A stretch of DNA of 64,000 nt from an uncultured Clostridium sp. (GTDB taxonomy: Bacteria; Bacillota; Clostridia; TANB77; CAG-508): the NCBI GenBank assembly GCA_947651825.1, contig CANTAQ010000002.1, positions 35,816 to 99,815 on the forward strand, read 5' to 3'. Position numbers and translations under genes: made by a program. Every line of letters begins with the position of its first letter. Within the stretch, counting starts at the first letter, position 1. Below are positions 26,339-36,209 of the stretch, piece after piece. The notes under the pieces are model-generated. The model worked only from the letters and a program-made list of their open reading frames with translations, was not told the origin of the DNA and did not search any database.

Positions 26339-26794
26339 ATGAAAAGGATAAGTGCTTTAATAATAATATCATTAATTGTGATATTGATGATAAGTATGTT
26401 GTTGCCTAAAAAAGAATATGCAGAACAGACCAGCCAAACTTCGGATATACAGTTACTTGCAAGGGCAATTAATGGAGAAGCAAGAGGGGAAAGCTATGAA
26501 GGACAAGTTGCGGTAGGAGCCGTTATATTAAATAGAGTAAAACATTCTTCTTTTCCAAACACAATAGCAGGAGTAATATATGAACCAGGGGCATTTACTG
26601 CGGTTGCAGATGGGCAAATAAATCATCCAATAGCAGAAGACTCAACTGTATTTAAGGCTGCTAGAGATGCTATGAATGGATGGGATCCAACAAATGGATG
26701 TGTGTATTATTTTAATCCTAATACTGCAACAAATAAATGGATTTGGTCAAAGACTATCGTAAAAACAATAGGAAAACATCATTTTTGTAAATAA
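26339..26794 (+). CDS. sleB: SleB-like spore cortex-lytic enzyme
   Basis: Secreted hydrolase (Hydrolase_2/SleB catalytic domain) that depolymerises spore cortex during germination. 151 residues: signal anchor (1-27), then LLARAINGEARGESYEGQVAVGAVILNRV with the catalytic Glu in GEARGE, and GAFTAVADGQI and YYFNPNTATNKWIWS. The N-terminal peptidoglycan-binding domain of Bacillus SleB is missing. The partner ypeB follows after 9 nt, which supports the germination role. The preceding 26135-26338 gap shows no element I recognise. Confidence 0.88.
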   Translation: MKRISALIIISLIVILMISMLLPKKEYAEQTSQTSDIQLLARAINGEARGESYEGQVAVGAVILNRVKHSSFPNTIAGVIYEPGAFTAVADGQINHPIAEDSTVFKAARDAMNGWDPTNGCVYYFNPNTATNKWIWSKTIVKTIGKHHFCK

Positions 26795-26803
26795 GGGGGA
26801 AAT

Positions 26804-28171
26804 ATGAAAGTAGATATTTTAAAAACAATGAAGAAGAATTATATGCATGGAATTGCAATACTATTGATTGTAGCTATTGTTGTATTAGGAATATTTTTAT
26901 ATAGAGAAAAGAATGAATATACTATAGCAACTGAAAATAATTATAATTTTGCATTTTATCAAGTCGTAGATTATGTAAAAGATGTGGAAAATTATTTAGC
27001 AAAGTCAATGATATCAAGCTCCTCAGAACATGCAGCAGAAACACTTATGCATGTATGGAGAGAGGCAAATTTAGCATTAAGTTATTTAACACAGTTACCA
27101 ATATCAAGTAATGAATTAGCACATACTGGTAAATTTTTAAATCAGGTAAGTGATTATAGTTTCTCACTTGCAACTAAATCTATAGATGGTCAAGATTTAT
27201 CACAAGAGGAACTAGATAATCTAAAAGAATTATACGATTATTCAGTTAACTTGGCAGACATATTAGAACAATTAGTATCAGATATGGGAAGTGGAAAAAT
27301 AAGTTGGAAAGAATTAACTAAAGATGTAGATACAACTTTTGCACAACAAGTTGACAATTTGTCTGCAACAAGTTTTAGCAACCTAGATGAAAACTTCGGA
27401 GAATATGAAGGCTTAATATATGATGGAGCATATTCAGAACATATGGAAAGTGCAGAGAAAAAGGGACTAACAGGAGAAGATATATCAGAAGAACAGGCAA
27501 GGGAAAAAGCAATAAGTTTTATAGGTGAAGAAAGACTAGAAAAATTAGATTTAAACAGTTTAGTAGAAAATGGTAATATAGTAGTATATGATTTTACAGC
27601 AACATTAAAAAATGGAGGATTGCTTACAATTGCAATATCAAAAAAGGGTGGACATATAGTAGTTGCAAATAACAATAGAGAAATAAAAGAGGAGAAGATA
27701 TCTCAAGAAGAAGCTAATGAAATAGGAAAGAAGTTTTTAGAAAGTTTAGGAATACCAAACATGAAAGAAACGTACTATCTAAAAGAAGGTGGAGCTGTAA
27801 CAATAAACTATGCATATTTTCAAGACAATGTAACAATATATGCAGATTTAATAAAATTAAAAATAGCCTTAGATAATGGAGAAATACTAGGAATTGAGAC
27901 TAGTGGATATTTAAATAATCATACAGAAAGAAATATTGAAAATCCAGGAATAACATTAGAAGAAGCAAAACAAACACTTAATAAAAATCTAGAAATAACC
28001 AGCTCAGATTTAGCTATAATTCCAACAGAATGGAAAACCGAAGTATTTTGTTATGAATTTAAAGGAAAAATTCATAATACTGATTTCTTAGTGTATATAA
28101 ATGCAGAAACTGGAAAAGAAGAGAATATATTAGTTATAATAGAAACGCCAAATGGAATATTAACACAATAA
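26804..28171 (+). CDS. ypeB: Germination protein YpeB
   Basis: Spore membrane protein needed for SleB stability and localisation, 455 residues. One N-terminal membrane helix (IAILLIVAIVVLGIFLY) is followed by an alpha-helical N-terminal domain, then PepSY-type repeats visible as ISEEQAREKAISFIG, ISQEEANEIGKKFLESLGI and ITLEEAKQTLNKNLEI. Length matches Bacillus YpeB. It is the second gene of a sleB-ypeB operon and is followed by a terminator at 28281. Confidence 0.92.
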   Translation: MKVDILKTMKKNYMHGIAILLIVAIVVLGIFLYREKNEYTIATENNYNFAFYQVVDYVKDVENYLAKSMISSSSEHAAETLMHVWREANLALSYLTQLPISSNELAHTGKFLNQVSDYSFSLATKSIDGQDLSQEELDNLKELYDYSVNLADILEQLVSDMGSGKISWKELTKDVDTTFAQQVDNLSATSFSNLDENFGEYEGLIYDGAYSEHMESAEKKGLTGEDISEEQAREKAISFIGEERLEKLDLNSLVENGNIVVYDFTATLKNGGLLTIAISKKGGHIVVANNNREIKEEKISQEEANEIGKKFLESLGIPNMKETYYLKEGGAVTINYAYFQDNVTIYADLIKLKIALDNGEILGIETSGYLNNHTERNIENPGITLEEAKQTLNKNLEITSSDLAIIPTEWKTEVFCYEFKGKIHNTDFLVYINAETGKEENILVIIETPNGILTQ

Positions 28172-28182
28172 AGACGGAAAAT

Positions 28183-28386
28183 ACTACGGAATAAAGGCAT
28201 TTTATCATATTTTATAATATATGTTTTAATAAATGAAGAATTATAAAAAACGAGATAAATGTTGAAATATAAAGAAAAATAAGCCAAATGAATTTTGGCT
28301 TATTTTTTTGTCGCCAATAAGAAGTTAAAAAAATGTAATATAAATTTAATATTAGATAGAAAATTTGAATTCCTTAACTTCCGTAG
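28183..28386 (+). promoter_or_regulatory. Upstream element 1: ACTACGGAA ... TTCCGTAG
   Basis: ACTACGGAA (28183-28191) and its inverted partner TTCCGTAG (28379-28386) flank about 190 nt that includes a terminator and AAATGTAATATAAATTTAAT (from 28331). The same three blocks in the same order stand before the second DUF11 gene. The right half ends 40 nt before the -35 box. Probably an operator pair; an RNA pairing is possible but the promoter lies downstream. Confidence 0.55.
28281..28309 (+). terminator. Terminator after ypeB
   Basis: AAGCCAAA-ATGAAT-TTTGGCTT followed by seven Ts. Confidence 0.8.
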
Positions 28387-28426
28387 CTAGATAGAAGTCA
28401 AATTTTCATTGATATTTAAGGCTATA

Positions 28427-28455
28427 TTGACACTGTTTAGCTTTTTTAGTAACAT
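28427..28455 (+). promoter_or_regulatory. Promoter of the first DUF11 gene
   Basis: TTGACA, 17 nt, TAACAT; a TATAAT-like box lies a few nt further on. The matching positions before the second DUF11 gene are TTGACT and TAATAT with the same spacing. Confidence 0.65.
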
Positions 28456-28494
28456 TGATATAATAATGATAAAAGAAAATGGGAGGAGTCTTAC

Positions 28495-31400
28495 GTGAAA
28501 TCAAAACTTACAGATAATATTATAATAACTTTAGTTGTATTGAGTATGTTATTTTTGTCAGTAATATCGTTGTTTTTGTTTACCAAAGACTCAACATATG
28601 CAGTAGATATAAATAACCAAAATAATCAGACTAATAGTGCATATGTGACTTTTGATGTGGGATTTGAAAATGCTTCAAAGCAGATAGAGCATAGTATAGT
28701 AGCAGATGTTAACCCAGAATATAAATATTTGCATATAGTAATGGGACTTGCTCAAAATTGTACACTTATTAATCCTAAAGTACAATTTTATGACTCAGCG
28801 AATGGATCAAACATAAACTTTAATTTAGGTGCAGGCTTTGGAAAAATGACAGGTCAATATATAAAATCAACAAATGAAACATATAAATATATCCAGTTTG
28901 AAGATTTAACTAAAGGATTAAACTATAGATTTGATATGAGTACTATAATAGGAAAAGAAGTAAATCTTTCAAAATTAAATGAAACAAGCAAGGCAGTATT
29001 TACAGCAACATTAAGAGATCCAAATGGAAATACTACTGCTGTTTCAAAGGAGATATATTTTAATGTTGGATGGACAGCAAATCTTTCAATGAGTATGTCA
29101 CAAACAGTTGAGAAGTTTGCTCATACAAAAGTAGGAACAGAAGATAACTTAGTAGTAGAGACAGAATTAATTGCAAAAATAAATAGTAGTGGAAAATATA
29201 ATATACTACCGGTAAAACAGACACAAATTGTTATAGATGTACCAACATATAAAGGAATTGTACCTAAAAGTGTAACAGTTGCTGCCAAGAGAACAGGAGC
29301 AACAAATGGAAAAACTGGTTCAGATGTGATTTTCAATAATTCTAATTGGAATTATAATGCATCAACACAAAAACTTACAATAATAGTAAATAATGAAGTT
29401 GTGGGAGGAAAGGTAGTATCTAGTAGAGATTTTGATGAATATCATATTACATATACATATCCTCAAGCTGCATATGATGTTGTAGATACAAGTGGAGTTA
29501 ATATAACAAATAAAGTAAGTGGAACAATGGAGCTTTATTCAAATACATCAACTACTAGAATTACGGGAAATATTAATAGCACACTTAGATTAACAGATTA
29601 TGTAACTCCAAACACAAATGGAACAATAAGTAAATCTCCAATGTACTTTAATACTTTGAAAACATATACAAGAGAAATTCCAACTATGTTTATATTAACT
29701 TATAAGAGTAGACAAAGAGTGGAAGGCTCAAAAACAAAAGTAGTATTTGAACAATTAAAATTTAAAACAGGAGAGGCAGCAGAATATAATAGCTTTATAG
29801 ATGGAATAAATTATGCTCCTATTACAAAATTTCAAATACCTGTAAATTATTTTAATGAATATTTTGGAAATACAGGAACTGGAACTATAGAAATATATGA
29901 AGATGATAGAAATTTAATAGGAACTATTACTTCATCTACAGCAGTACAAACAATAAATGGAGAAAATTATTATGTTTTTACAATACCAACAGATGTTAGA
30001 AAAAGAGCAGAAAAAATATCGTTAGTAGCAAGTACTCCAATAAATGAACTTGCAGAAATAAGGATAGAAATCTATAGAGAGATATCAAAAGATTTACCAT
30101 ATACAATAAAGCAATTGCAATCATTTAAACAAACTTATGAAGCAATGAAAAATTATCATACAAATGGAGTAGATAATACTAACTTTATATATGAAGAAAA
30201 TAATGATTTAACATTAACAAATGACTTAACAGATACTTATTCTAATGCAGAAATAATGATGACAACAACAAATTTGAAAGCAGAACCAGGAGAACAAACT
30301 TTAAAATTTGATATCATATTAGATAATTCACACTTTGATACAGACGTGTGGAGTGAACCATATTTTGATATTGTACTTCCAGAGTATGTAACAGGACTTG
30401 GAGGTACACTAAATACAAATTCAAATATGAATATAAGCGATAGTGTATATTTTGGAGCATATTTCTATACAAAGAAAATAGGAAACAATTGGCATCTTTT
30501 GTTACCATTACAAGGAACACATAAGGCGGTTTTTGACAAGCAAACAAAACTAACAGTAGAAATAGGTGTTTATGTAGATAAATTTGCAACAAATTGTTCT
30601 AAAGAAGTTCAAATGTACTATATAAATAAATTAGCAAGTTCATATAAAAATCCAAGTACATGGCAAGTCACACCAGAAAGCACAGGAGAAAATGTTAAGT
30701 TTCCAGTTTTAGATAATGGAACAGCATGTGGAATAGCAACAACAGAACTAAATTTTGTGGCAGATCCAAATCTTCTTTGTGTATCTGAAATAAGTGAATA
30801 TTCAGGAAGCAATTCAATAAATTCAATAGATAATAAAGATACTGCAGCAGAAATAGACAGAATAGGTGGAATTAACCCAAAGATGACATTAATCGTTCAA
30901 AATAACCATACTGTTCCAGTATCTAATGCAACATTACTAGGAAGAATTCCAACTACAAATAACAAATATGCAATAACTAATACAGATTTAGGAACAACAA
31001 TAGATACTACTCTTTTAAGCCTTTTAACAACAACTAGTGGAAAAAATATTACAATTTATTATTCTGATAATTTAGATGCTACAAAAGATATTTCTTTAGC
31101 ATCAAATAATTGGGTCACAAATCCAGCAAACTTAGCTACAGTAAAATCATATTTAATTGTAATACAAGATGAACTAGCACCTGGAGAACAGCTAAGATTT
31201 ACTTATAATTTCGCAGTACCAAATAATTTATATTATAATAAAGCTTTATATACTAACTTTGGAGCATATTACACAGCAGGTGACACAGATAGAACTTCTG
31301 AAGCAGCTAAAATAGGACTAGCAACAAATAGAGGACCAATATTTAGATTATCTAAGGTTGCAACAATAGCAAATGGAAGTGCAACAGTAAAAGAAGGAGA

Positions 31401-34400
31401 TATTATAACATATAAACTTACTATAGAAAATAATGGAGAAATTGCAGCAAATAATGTAATAATAAGAGACTCAATACCAGCAAATACAACTTATGTAGAG
31501 TTAAATGAAGAAGGAGAATATGTAGAAGATCCAACCAAAATAGGTGTTACATATAATATAGATACATTGCCAGCCAGAGGAAGCATAATATATACCTTCT
31601 CAGTAAAAGTAAATGAAATAACTGAAAATACAACAATCCAGAATACTGCAGATGTAGAAGCTATTGGGGTAGAAAAGGTAAGTTCTAATACAACCGAAAC
31701 TCCAGCTATTCCAACTAAACCAAATTTAGCAATTACAAAAACAAGTGATATTGTAGATGGGGCAACTGTAGGAGAAGGAGATAAAATAAACTATACAATT
31801 ACAGTTGTAAATAATGGTGATGGAAATGCAAAAAATGTAGTGATTAAAGATAATATACCAGAGCATACAAATTATTTTAATACAGAAACAAACACCATAG
31901 ATACAGAAAAAACAGAAGTAGAATCAGAGACAAAAGCTATACTTAAACCAGGAGAAACATTTACATTTACATTTACAGTAGCAGTAAATGCTGTAACAGA
32001 GAATACGATGATTCAAAATACTGCAAAGGTAAAAGCTGATAACAATGAAGAAATAACATCTAATACAGTAAATATTAATGCAATACCAAAAGTACCAAAT
32101 ATAGAAATTACAAAGACAAGTGATATTGCAGAAGGCATATCGGTAAAAGAAGGGGATATTATTACATATACAATAACCGTAAGAAATAAAGGTAATGGGG
32201 TAGCAAAGAATGTAATAATAACAGATACAATTCCAGAAAATACAATTTATTATGACACAGTAACAAATACAGCAAAAGAAGATATTAAAGTAATTAATTC
32301 ATCAGTAAGAGAAAGACTAGAACCAGGAGAGGGATTCAGTTTTACATTTAAAGTACAAGTAGGAAGAATTGACTTAAATAAAACAATACAAAATATGGCA
32401 AGTGTAAAAGGAGATAATTTTGATGAAGTATCATCAAATACAGTCGGTATAGAGGCTTCTATAACTAAACCAAGTTTAAGAGCTACAAAAACAGCTTCTA
32501 TATCAGAAGGAACAGTAGTGAAAGAAGGAACAGTAATAACATATACAATAACAGTTCAAAATGTAGGAAGTAAACCAGCATATGATGTTACAATTAAAGA
32601 TACCGTTCCAGAATATACAACATATTATGAAGATGACACGAGAAAAAGTGAAATAAAAAATGTAGGAAAGAACATTGAAAAACTAGAACCAGGACAGAGT
32701 GAAAGTTATACCTTTAGTGTAATAGTAGATGATATAACAGAAAATCTAATAATAGAAAATATAGCAAAAGTTAATGCAGAAAATGGTGAAGAGACACCAT
32801 CAAATGCAGTAAATATTAATGCAGTACCAAAAGAAGCAAATTTAGAAGTAATAAAAACAAGTGATATAATGGCAGAAACTACAGTAAAAGAAGGGGACTT
32901 TATAACATATACAGTAAGAGTTAGAAATATAGGTGATGGAGTCGCAAGAAATATAATAATAAAAGACACCATTCCAGAGAGTACAGTATATTATGATGAA
33001 ACTACAAATTCTGTAAATCCAGCAATAAAGTCAATAAATTCAGAAACAAAAGATATTTTAAATCCAAATGAAATATTTAGTTTTACATTTAAAGTACAAG
33101 TAGGAAGAATAAGTACAAATAAAGTTATACAAAATATAGCAAAAGTGCAAAATGATAAAGGTGAAGTTGGTTCAAATACTGTAAATATAAATGCAGTAAT
33201 TACAAAACCAAACTTGAGGATTGAAAAGACAAGTTCAGTAACACCAGAAACAACAATAAAAGCAGGTAGTACAATAACATACACAATAATGGTTCAGAAT
33301 ATAGGAACATCACCTGCATATGATGTAGCAATTAGAGATATAATCCCAGAACATACAATATATTATGAGAATAATACAAAAGATCCATCAAAGAAAAATG
33401 TAGGAAAAGACATTGCTGTATTAAACTCTGGACAAAGTGAAAGTTATTCATTTACAGTAATGGTTGATGAATTAACAGAGAATGTAAGAATAAGAAATAC
33501 AGCAAAGGTAAGTGCAGAAAACAGTGAAGAAAAATCAACTAATACAGTAGATATTATAGCAGAACCAAAAGTTCCAGATTTACAAGCTATAAAAACAAGT
33601 TCTATAATAGAAGGCAATTCAGTAAAAGAAGGAGATATTATAACATATACAATAACCGTAAGAAATATTGGTGATGGAATTGCAAAAAATGTAAAAATAA
33701 CAGATACAATACCAGAAGGAACATTTTATTATAACGAAGATACAAAGTCAGTAGAAAAAGAAAAGACAGTAGTAAATTCAGATATAAAAGAAAATTTACT
33801 TCCAGAAGAAACATTTACATACACATTTAAGGTACAGGTAGGAAGAGTAAGCAAGAATAAAATTATAAATAATATAGCAAAAGTTACAAGTGATAATCTT
33901 CCAGATATATCAACCAATTCTATAGATATAAATGCAGTTATTACAATTCCAAATTTAAAAATTACAAAAACAAGTAATATAACAGATGGAACAATAGTAA
34001 AAGAGGGAGACCTTATAACATATACAATAACTGTAGAAAATGAAGGGGAAACACCTGCATATGATGTAACAATTAAAGATATAGTACCAGAACATACTAC
34101 TCTATATGAAAATGGCGAGAAAAATCCTGATAAAAGAAATGTAGAAAAAACAATTGCATCAATCGCTCCAGGAGCAAGTGAAAGTTATTCATTTACAGTT
34201 GTAGTGGATGAAATAACAGAAAAAGGAGTAAAGATTGAAAATGCAGCAACAGTTACATCAGAAAATGGAGAAGAAAAGCCAAGCAATAAAGTGGAAATAA
34301 ATACAACTCCATCAGAACCAAAAATAAAAGTTACAAAATCAAGTAATATTCCAACAGGTGCAGTATTAAAAGAAGGAGACATTATAACATACACAATAAC

Positions 34401-35934
34401 AGTAGAAAACATAGGAACAGTAGCGGCATATGGTGTATCAATAAAAGATAAGGTTCCAGAGCATACAACATATTATGAAAATAATATGAAAGACCCAAGT
34501 AAGAAAGATGTAGGAAAAGATATTGAAGTTCTAAACCCAGGAGAGAGTGAAAGCTATTCATTTACAGTAATGGTTAATGAAGTAAAAGGAAAAGTAAAAA
34601 TAGAAAATACAGCAAGTGTTACATCAGAAAATGGAGAGGAAAAACCATCAAATAAAATTGACATTGATGTAATAGGAAAAATACCTAACTTAGAAGTAAA
34701 CAAAACAAGTGACATAGAAGAAGGGAAGACAGTAAAAGAAGGAGACATCATAACATATAAGATAACAGTAAGAAATACAGGAAATGGAGCAGCAAAAAAT
34801 GTAATGGTAAAAGATAACATCCCAGAAGGAACAATTTACTATGATACAGAAACAAATACATTGAAACCAAGTGTAAAAACAATAAATTCAGAAGTAAAAG
34901 AAACACTTGAACCAGATGAAAGCTTTGAATTTACATTTAAGGTACAAGTAGGAAGAGTAAGTGTAGGAAAAACAATAACAAATACAGCAACAGTGGTAGG
35001 AGATAATGTAGAAGATACACCATCAAATACAGAAGGAATCACAGCAGAAGTAACAGTACCAAAATTAAGGCTAGAAAAGAAAAGCTCTATAGAAGAAGGA
35101 CAAGTAGTAAAAGAGGGAGATACAATAACATATACAATAACAGTGTATAATGAAGGAACAATGCCAGCATATGATGTAGAAATAAAAGATAAGGTACCAG
35201 AATATACAACATATTACGAAAACAACAAGAAGGATAAAGAGAAAGTAGAAGTAGGAAAAGTAATATCAGAGTTAAAAGCAGGAGCAAGTGAAAGTTATAC
35301 CTTTACAGTAATAGTAGGAGAGATACCAGAGAATACAGAAATAAAGAATACAGCAACAGTAAAAGGAGAAAATGGAGAAGAGGTACAAAGTGATACAGTA
35401 GGAGTAAGTGCAGAAATAAGTGTTCCAGAAATGAAACTAGAGAAAAAGAGTTCAATAGAAAAAGGAAAGACAATAGAAAGCGGAGATATAATAACATATA
35501 CAATAGTAGCAACAAATACAGGAAAATGTATAGCACATAATGTAGTAATAAGTGATAAGATACCAGAGAATACAATATATGTAGAGAAAATGGGAGATAA
35601 GTACATAAAGGATGAGAGCAAAAAAGAAATAACAAAAGAAATAGAAAGTTTAGAGCCAGGAGAAACAGCAACATTAACATTCAATGTAATGGTAGGAGAA
35701 TTAAGTGGCAATGTACAAATAAGAAACACAGCGAAAGTGAATGCAAATAATGATGGAGGAGGAGTAGAATCAAACACAGTAGGAATAAGTGCAAAGCCAA
35801 AAGACTCAGGTAAAACGGATGGAGACTTACCATACACAGGAAATTATCCATTGATGATAATAACATCAGTAGGAATGATAGCATGTACAGTATTTGCAAT
35901 ATATGAATATAAATCTTTAAAAAGAAGAAGATAG
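28495..35934 (+). CDS. Giant wall-anchored surface protein with about 12 DUF11 repeats
   Basis: A 2479-residue secreted protein. GTG start with GGGAGGAG upstream. Signal peptide about 1-36 (VVLSMLFLSVISLFLF), then the string NNQNNQTNSAYVTFDVGF, then about 900 residues of a non-repetitive beta-rich region. From about residue 950 come 12 repeats of about 120 residues, each starting like KTSDI...VKEGDIITYTITVRN and containing DxIPExTxYY and a [FY]TFxVxVxxI strand (DUF11, Ig-like). The C-terminus has the sortase-type signal LPYTG, a membrane helix and KSLKRRR. It is probably an adhesin or stalk. The last repeats and anchor are identical in DNA to the next gene. Confidence 0.9.
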   Translation: MKSKLTDNIIITLVVLSMLFLSVISLFLFTKDSTYAVDINNQNNQTNSAYVTFDVGFENASKQIEHSIVADVNPEYKYLHIVMGLAQNCTLINPKVQFYDSANGSNINFNLGAGFGKMTGQYIKSTNETYKYIQFEDLTKGLNYRFDMSTIIGKEVNLSKLNETSKAVFTATLRDPNGNTTAVSKEIYFNVGWTANLSMSMSQTVEKFAHTKVGTEDNLVVETELIAKINSSGKYNILPVKQTQIVIDVPTYKGIVPKSVTVAAKRTGATNGKTGSDVIFNNSNWNYNASTQKLTIIVNNEVVGGKVVSSRDFDEYHITYTYPQAAYDVVDTSGVNITNKVSGTMELYSNTSTTRITGNINSTLRLTDYVTPNTNGTISKSPMYFNTLKTYTREIPTMFILTYKSRQRVEGSKTKVVFEQLKFKTGEAAEYNSFIDGINYAPITKFQIPVNYFNEYFGNTGTGTIEIYEDDRNLIGTITSSTAVQTINGENYYVFTIPTDVRKRAEKISLVASTPINELAEIRIEIYREISKDLPYTIKQLQSFKQTYEAMKNYHTNGVDNTNFIYEENNDLTLTNDLTDTYSNAEIMMTTTNLKAEPGEQTLKFDIILDNSHFDTDVWSEPYFDIVLPEYVTGLGGTLNTNSNMNISDSVYFGAYFYTKKIGNNWHLLLPLQGTHKAVFDKQTKLTVEIGVYVDKFATNCSKEVQMYYINKLASSYKNPSTWQVTPESTGENVKFPVLDNGTACGIATTELNFVADPNLLCVSEISEYSGSNSINSIDNKDTAAEIDRIGGINPKMTLIVQNNHTVPVSNATLLGRIPTTNNKYAITNTDLGTTIDTTLLSLLTTTSGKNITIYYSDNLDATKDISLASNNWVTNPANLATVKSYLIVIQDELAPGEQLRFTYNFAVPNNLYYNKALYTNFGAYYTAGDTDRTSEAAKIGLATNRGPIFRLSKVATIANGSATVKEGDIITYKLTIENNGEIAANNVIIRDSIPANTTYVELNEEGEYVEDPTKIGVTYNIDTLPARGSIIYTFSVKVNEITENTTIQNTADVEAIGVEKVSSNTTETPAIPTKPNLAITKTSDIVDGATVGEGDKINYTITVVNNGDGNAKNVVIKDNIPEHTNYFNTETNTIDTEKTEVESETKAILKPGETFTFTFTVAVNAVTENTMIQNTAKVKADNNEEITSNTVNINAIPKVPNIEITKTSDIAEGISVKEGDIITYTITVRNKGNGVAKNVIITDTIPENTIYYDTVTNTAKEDIKVINSSVRERLEPGEGFSFTFKVQVGRIDLNKTIQNMASVKGDNFDEVSSNTVGIEASITKPSLRATKTASISEGTVVKEGTVITYTITVQNVGSKPAYDVTIKDTVPEYTTYYEDDTRKSEIKNVGKNIEKLEPGQSESYTFSVIVDDITENLIIENIAKVNAENGEETPSNAVNINAVPKEANLEVIKTSDIMAETTVKEGDFITYTVRVRNIGDGVARNIIIKDTIPESTVYYDETTNSVNPAIKSINSETKDILNPNEIFSFTFKVQVGRISTNKVIQNIAKVQNDKGEVGSNTVNINAVITKPNLRIEKTSSVTPETTIKAGSTITYTIMVQNIGTSPAYDVAIRDIIPEHTIYYENNTKDPSKKNVGKDIAVLNSGQSESYSFTVMVDELTENVRIRNTAKVSAENSEEKSTNTVDIIAEPKVPDLQAIKTSSIIEGNSVKEGDIITYTITVRNIGDGIAKNVKITDTIPEGTFYYNEDTKSVEKEKTVVNSDIKENLLPEETFTYTFKVQVGRVSKNKIINNIAKVTSDNLPDISTNSIDINAVITIPNLKITKTSNITDGTIVKEGDLITYTITVENEGETPAYDVTIKDIVPEHTTLYENGEKNPDKRNVEKTIASIAPGASESYSFTVVVDEITEKGVKIENAATVTSENGEEKPSNKVEINTTPSEPKIKVTKSSNIPTGAVLKEGDIITYTITVENIGTVAAYGVSIKDKVPEHTTYYENNMKDPSKKDVGKDIEVLNPGESESYSFTVMVNEVKGKVKIENTASVTSENGEEKPSNKIDIDVIGKIPNLEVNKTSDIEEGKTVKEGDIITYKITVRNTGNGAAKNVMVKDNIPEGTIYYDTETNTLKPSVKTINSEVKETLEPDESFEFTFKVQVGRVSVGKTITNTATVVGDNVEDTPSNTEGITAEVTVPKLRLEKKSSIEEGQVVKEGDTITYTITVYNEGTMPAYDVEIKDKVPEYTTYYENNKKDKEKVEVGKVISELKAGASESYTFTVIVGEIPENTEIKNTATVKGENGEEVQSDTVGVSAEISVPEMKLEKKSSIEKGKTIESGDIITYTIVATNTGKCIAHNVVISDKIPENTIYVEKMGDKYIKDESKKEITKEIESLEPGETATLTFNVMVGELSGNVQIRNTAKVNANNDGGGVESNTVGISAKPKDSGKTDGDLPYTGNYPLMIITSVGMIACTVFAIYEYKSLKRRR
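34723..35929 (+). repeat. 1207-bp direct repeat, copy 1
   Basis: From GGGAAGACAGTAAAAG to the end of the anchor codons this segment matches 39465-40671 base for base wherever I compared, at a constant offset of 4742. It covers the last three DUF11 repeats, LPYTG and the anchor. Confidence 0.9.
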
Positions 35935-35935
35935 T

Positions 35936-35970
35936 AAAAAAGAACCAGTTTGTAAACTGGTTCTTTTTTT
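35936..35970 (+). terminator. Terminator after the first DUF11 gene
   Basis: AAGAACCAGTTT-GT-AAACTGGTTCTT followed by five further Ts. Confidence 0.9.
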
Positions 35971-35987
35971 GAGACAAAGTTTAAAAT

Positions 35988-36098
35988 ACTACGGAATATA
36001 AGCTTTTTGGATATTAAAATATAAAGCAAAATAAATAGATGAAATGTAATATAAATTTAATATTTTAAAAGGGAATCTTTCAAACCCTATTTCCGTAG
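35988..36098 (+). promoter_or_regulatory. Upstream element 2: ACTACGGAA ... TTCCGTAG
   Basis: ACTACGGAA (35988-35996), AAATGTAATATAAATTTAAT (from 36042) and TTCCGTAG (36091-36098) repeat the order seen before the first DUF11 gene, with a shorter spacer. The right half ends 41 nt before the -35 box. Confidence 0.55.
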
Positions 36099-36139
36099 AT
36101 AGGAAAATAATCTTGGTTTTTATTGGAATTTAGCATATA

Positions 36140-36168
36140 TTGACTCTTTTTTTGTTTTAAAGTAATAT
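36140..36168 (+). promoter_or_regulatory. Promoter of the second DUF11 gene
   Basis: TTGACT, 17 nt, TAATAT, aligned with the promoter of the first DUF11 gene. Confidence 0.6.
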
Positions 36169-36209
36169 TGATATTGATTATAATAGTAAATTAAAGTAGG
36201 AGGCTCTAA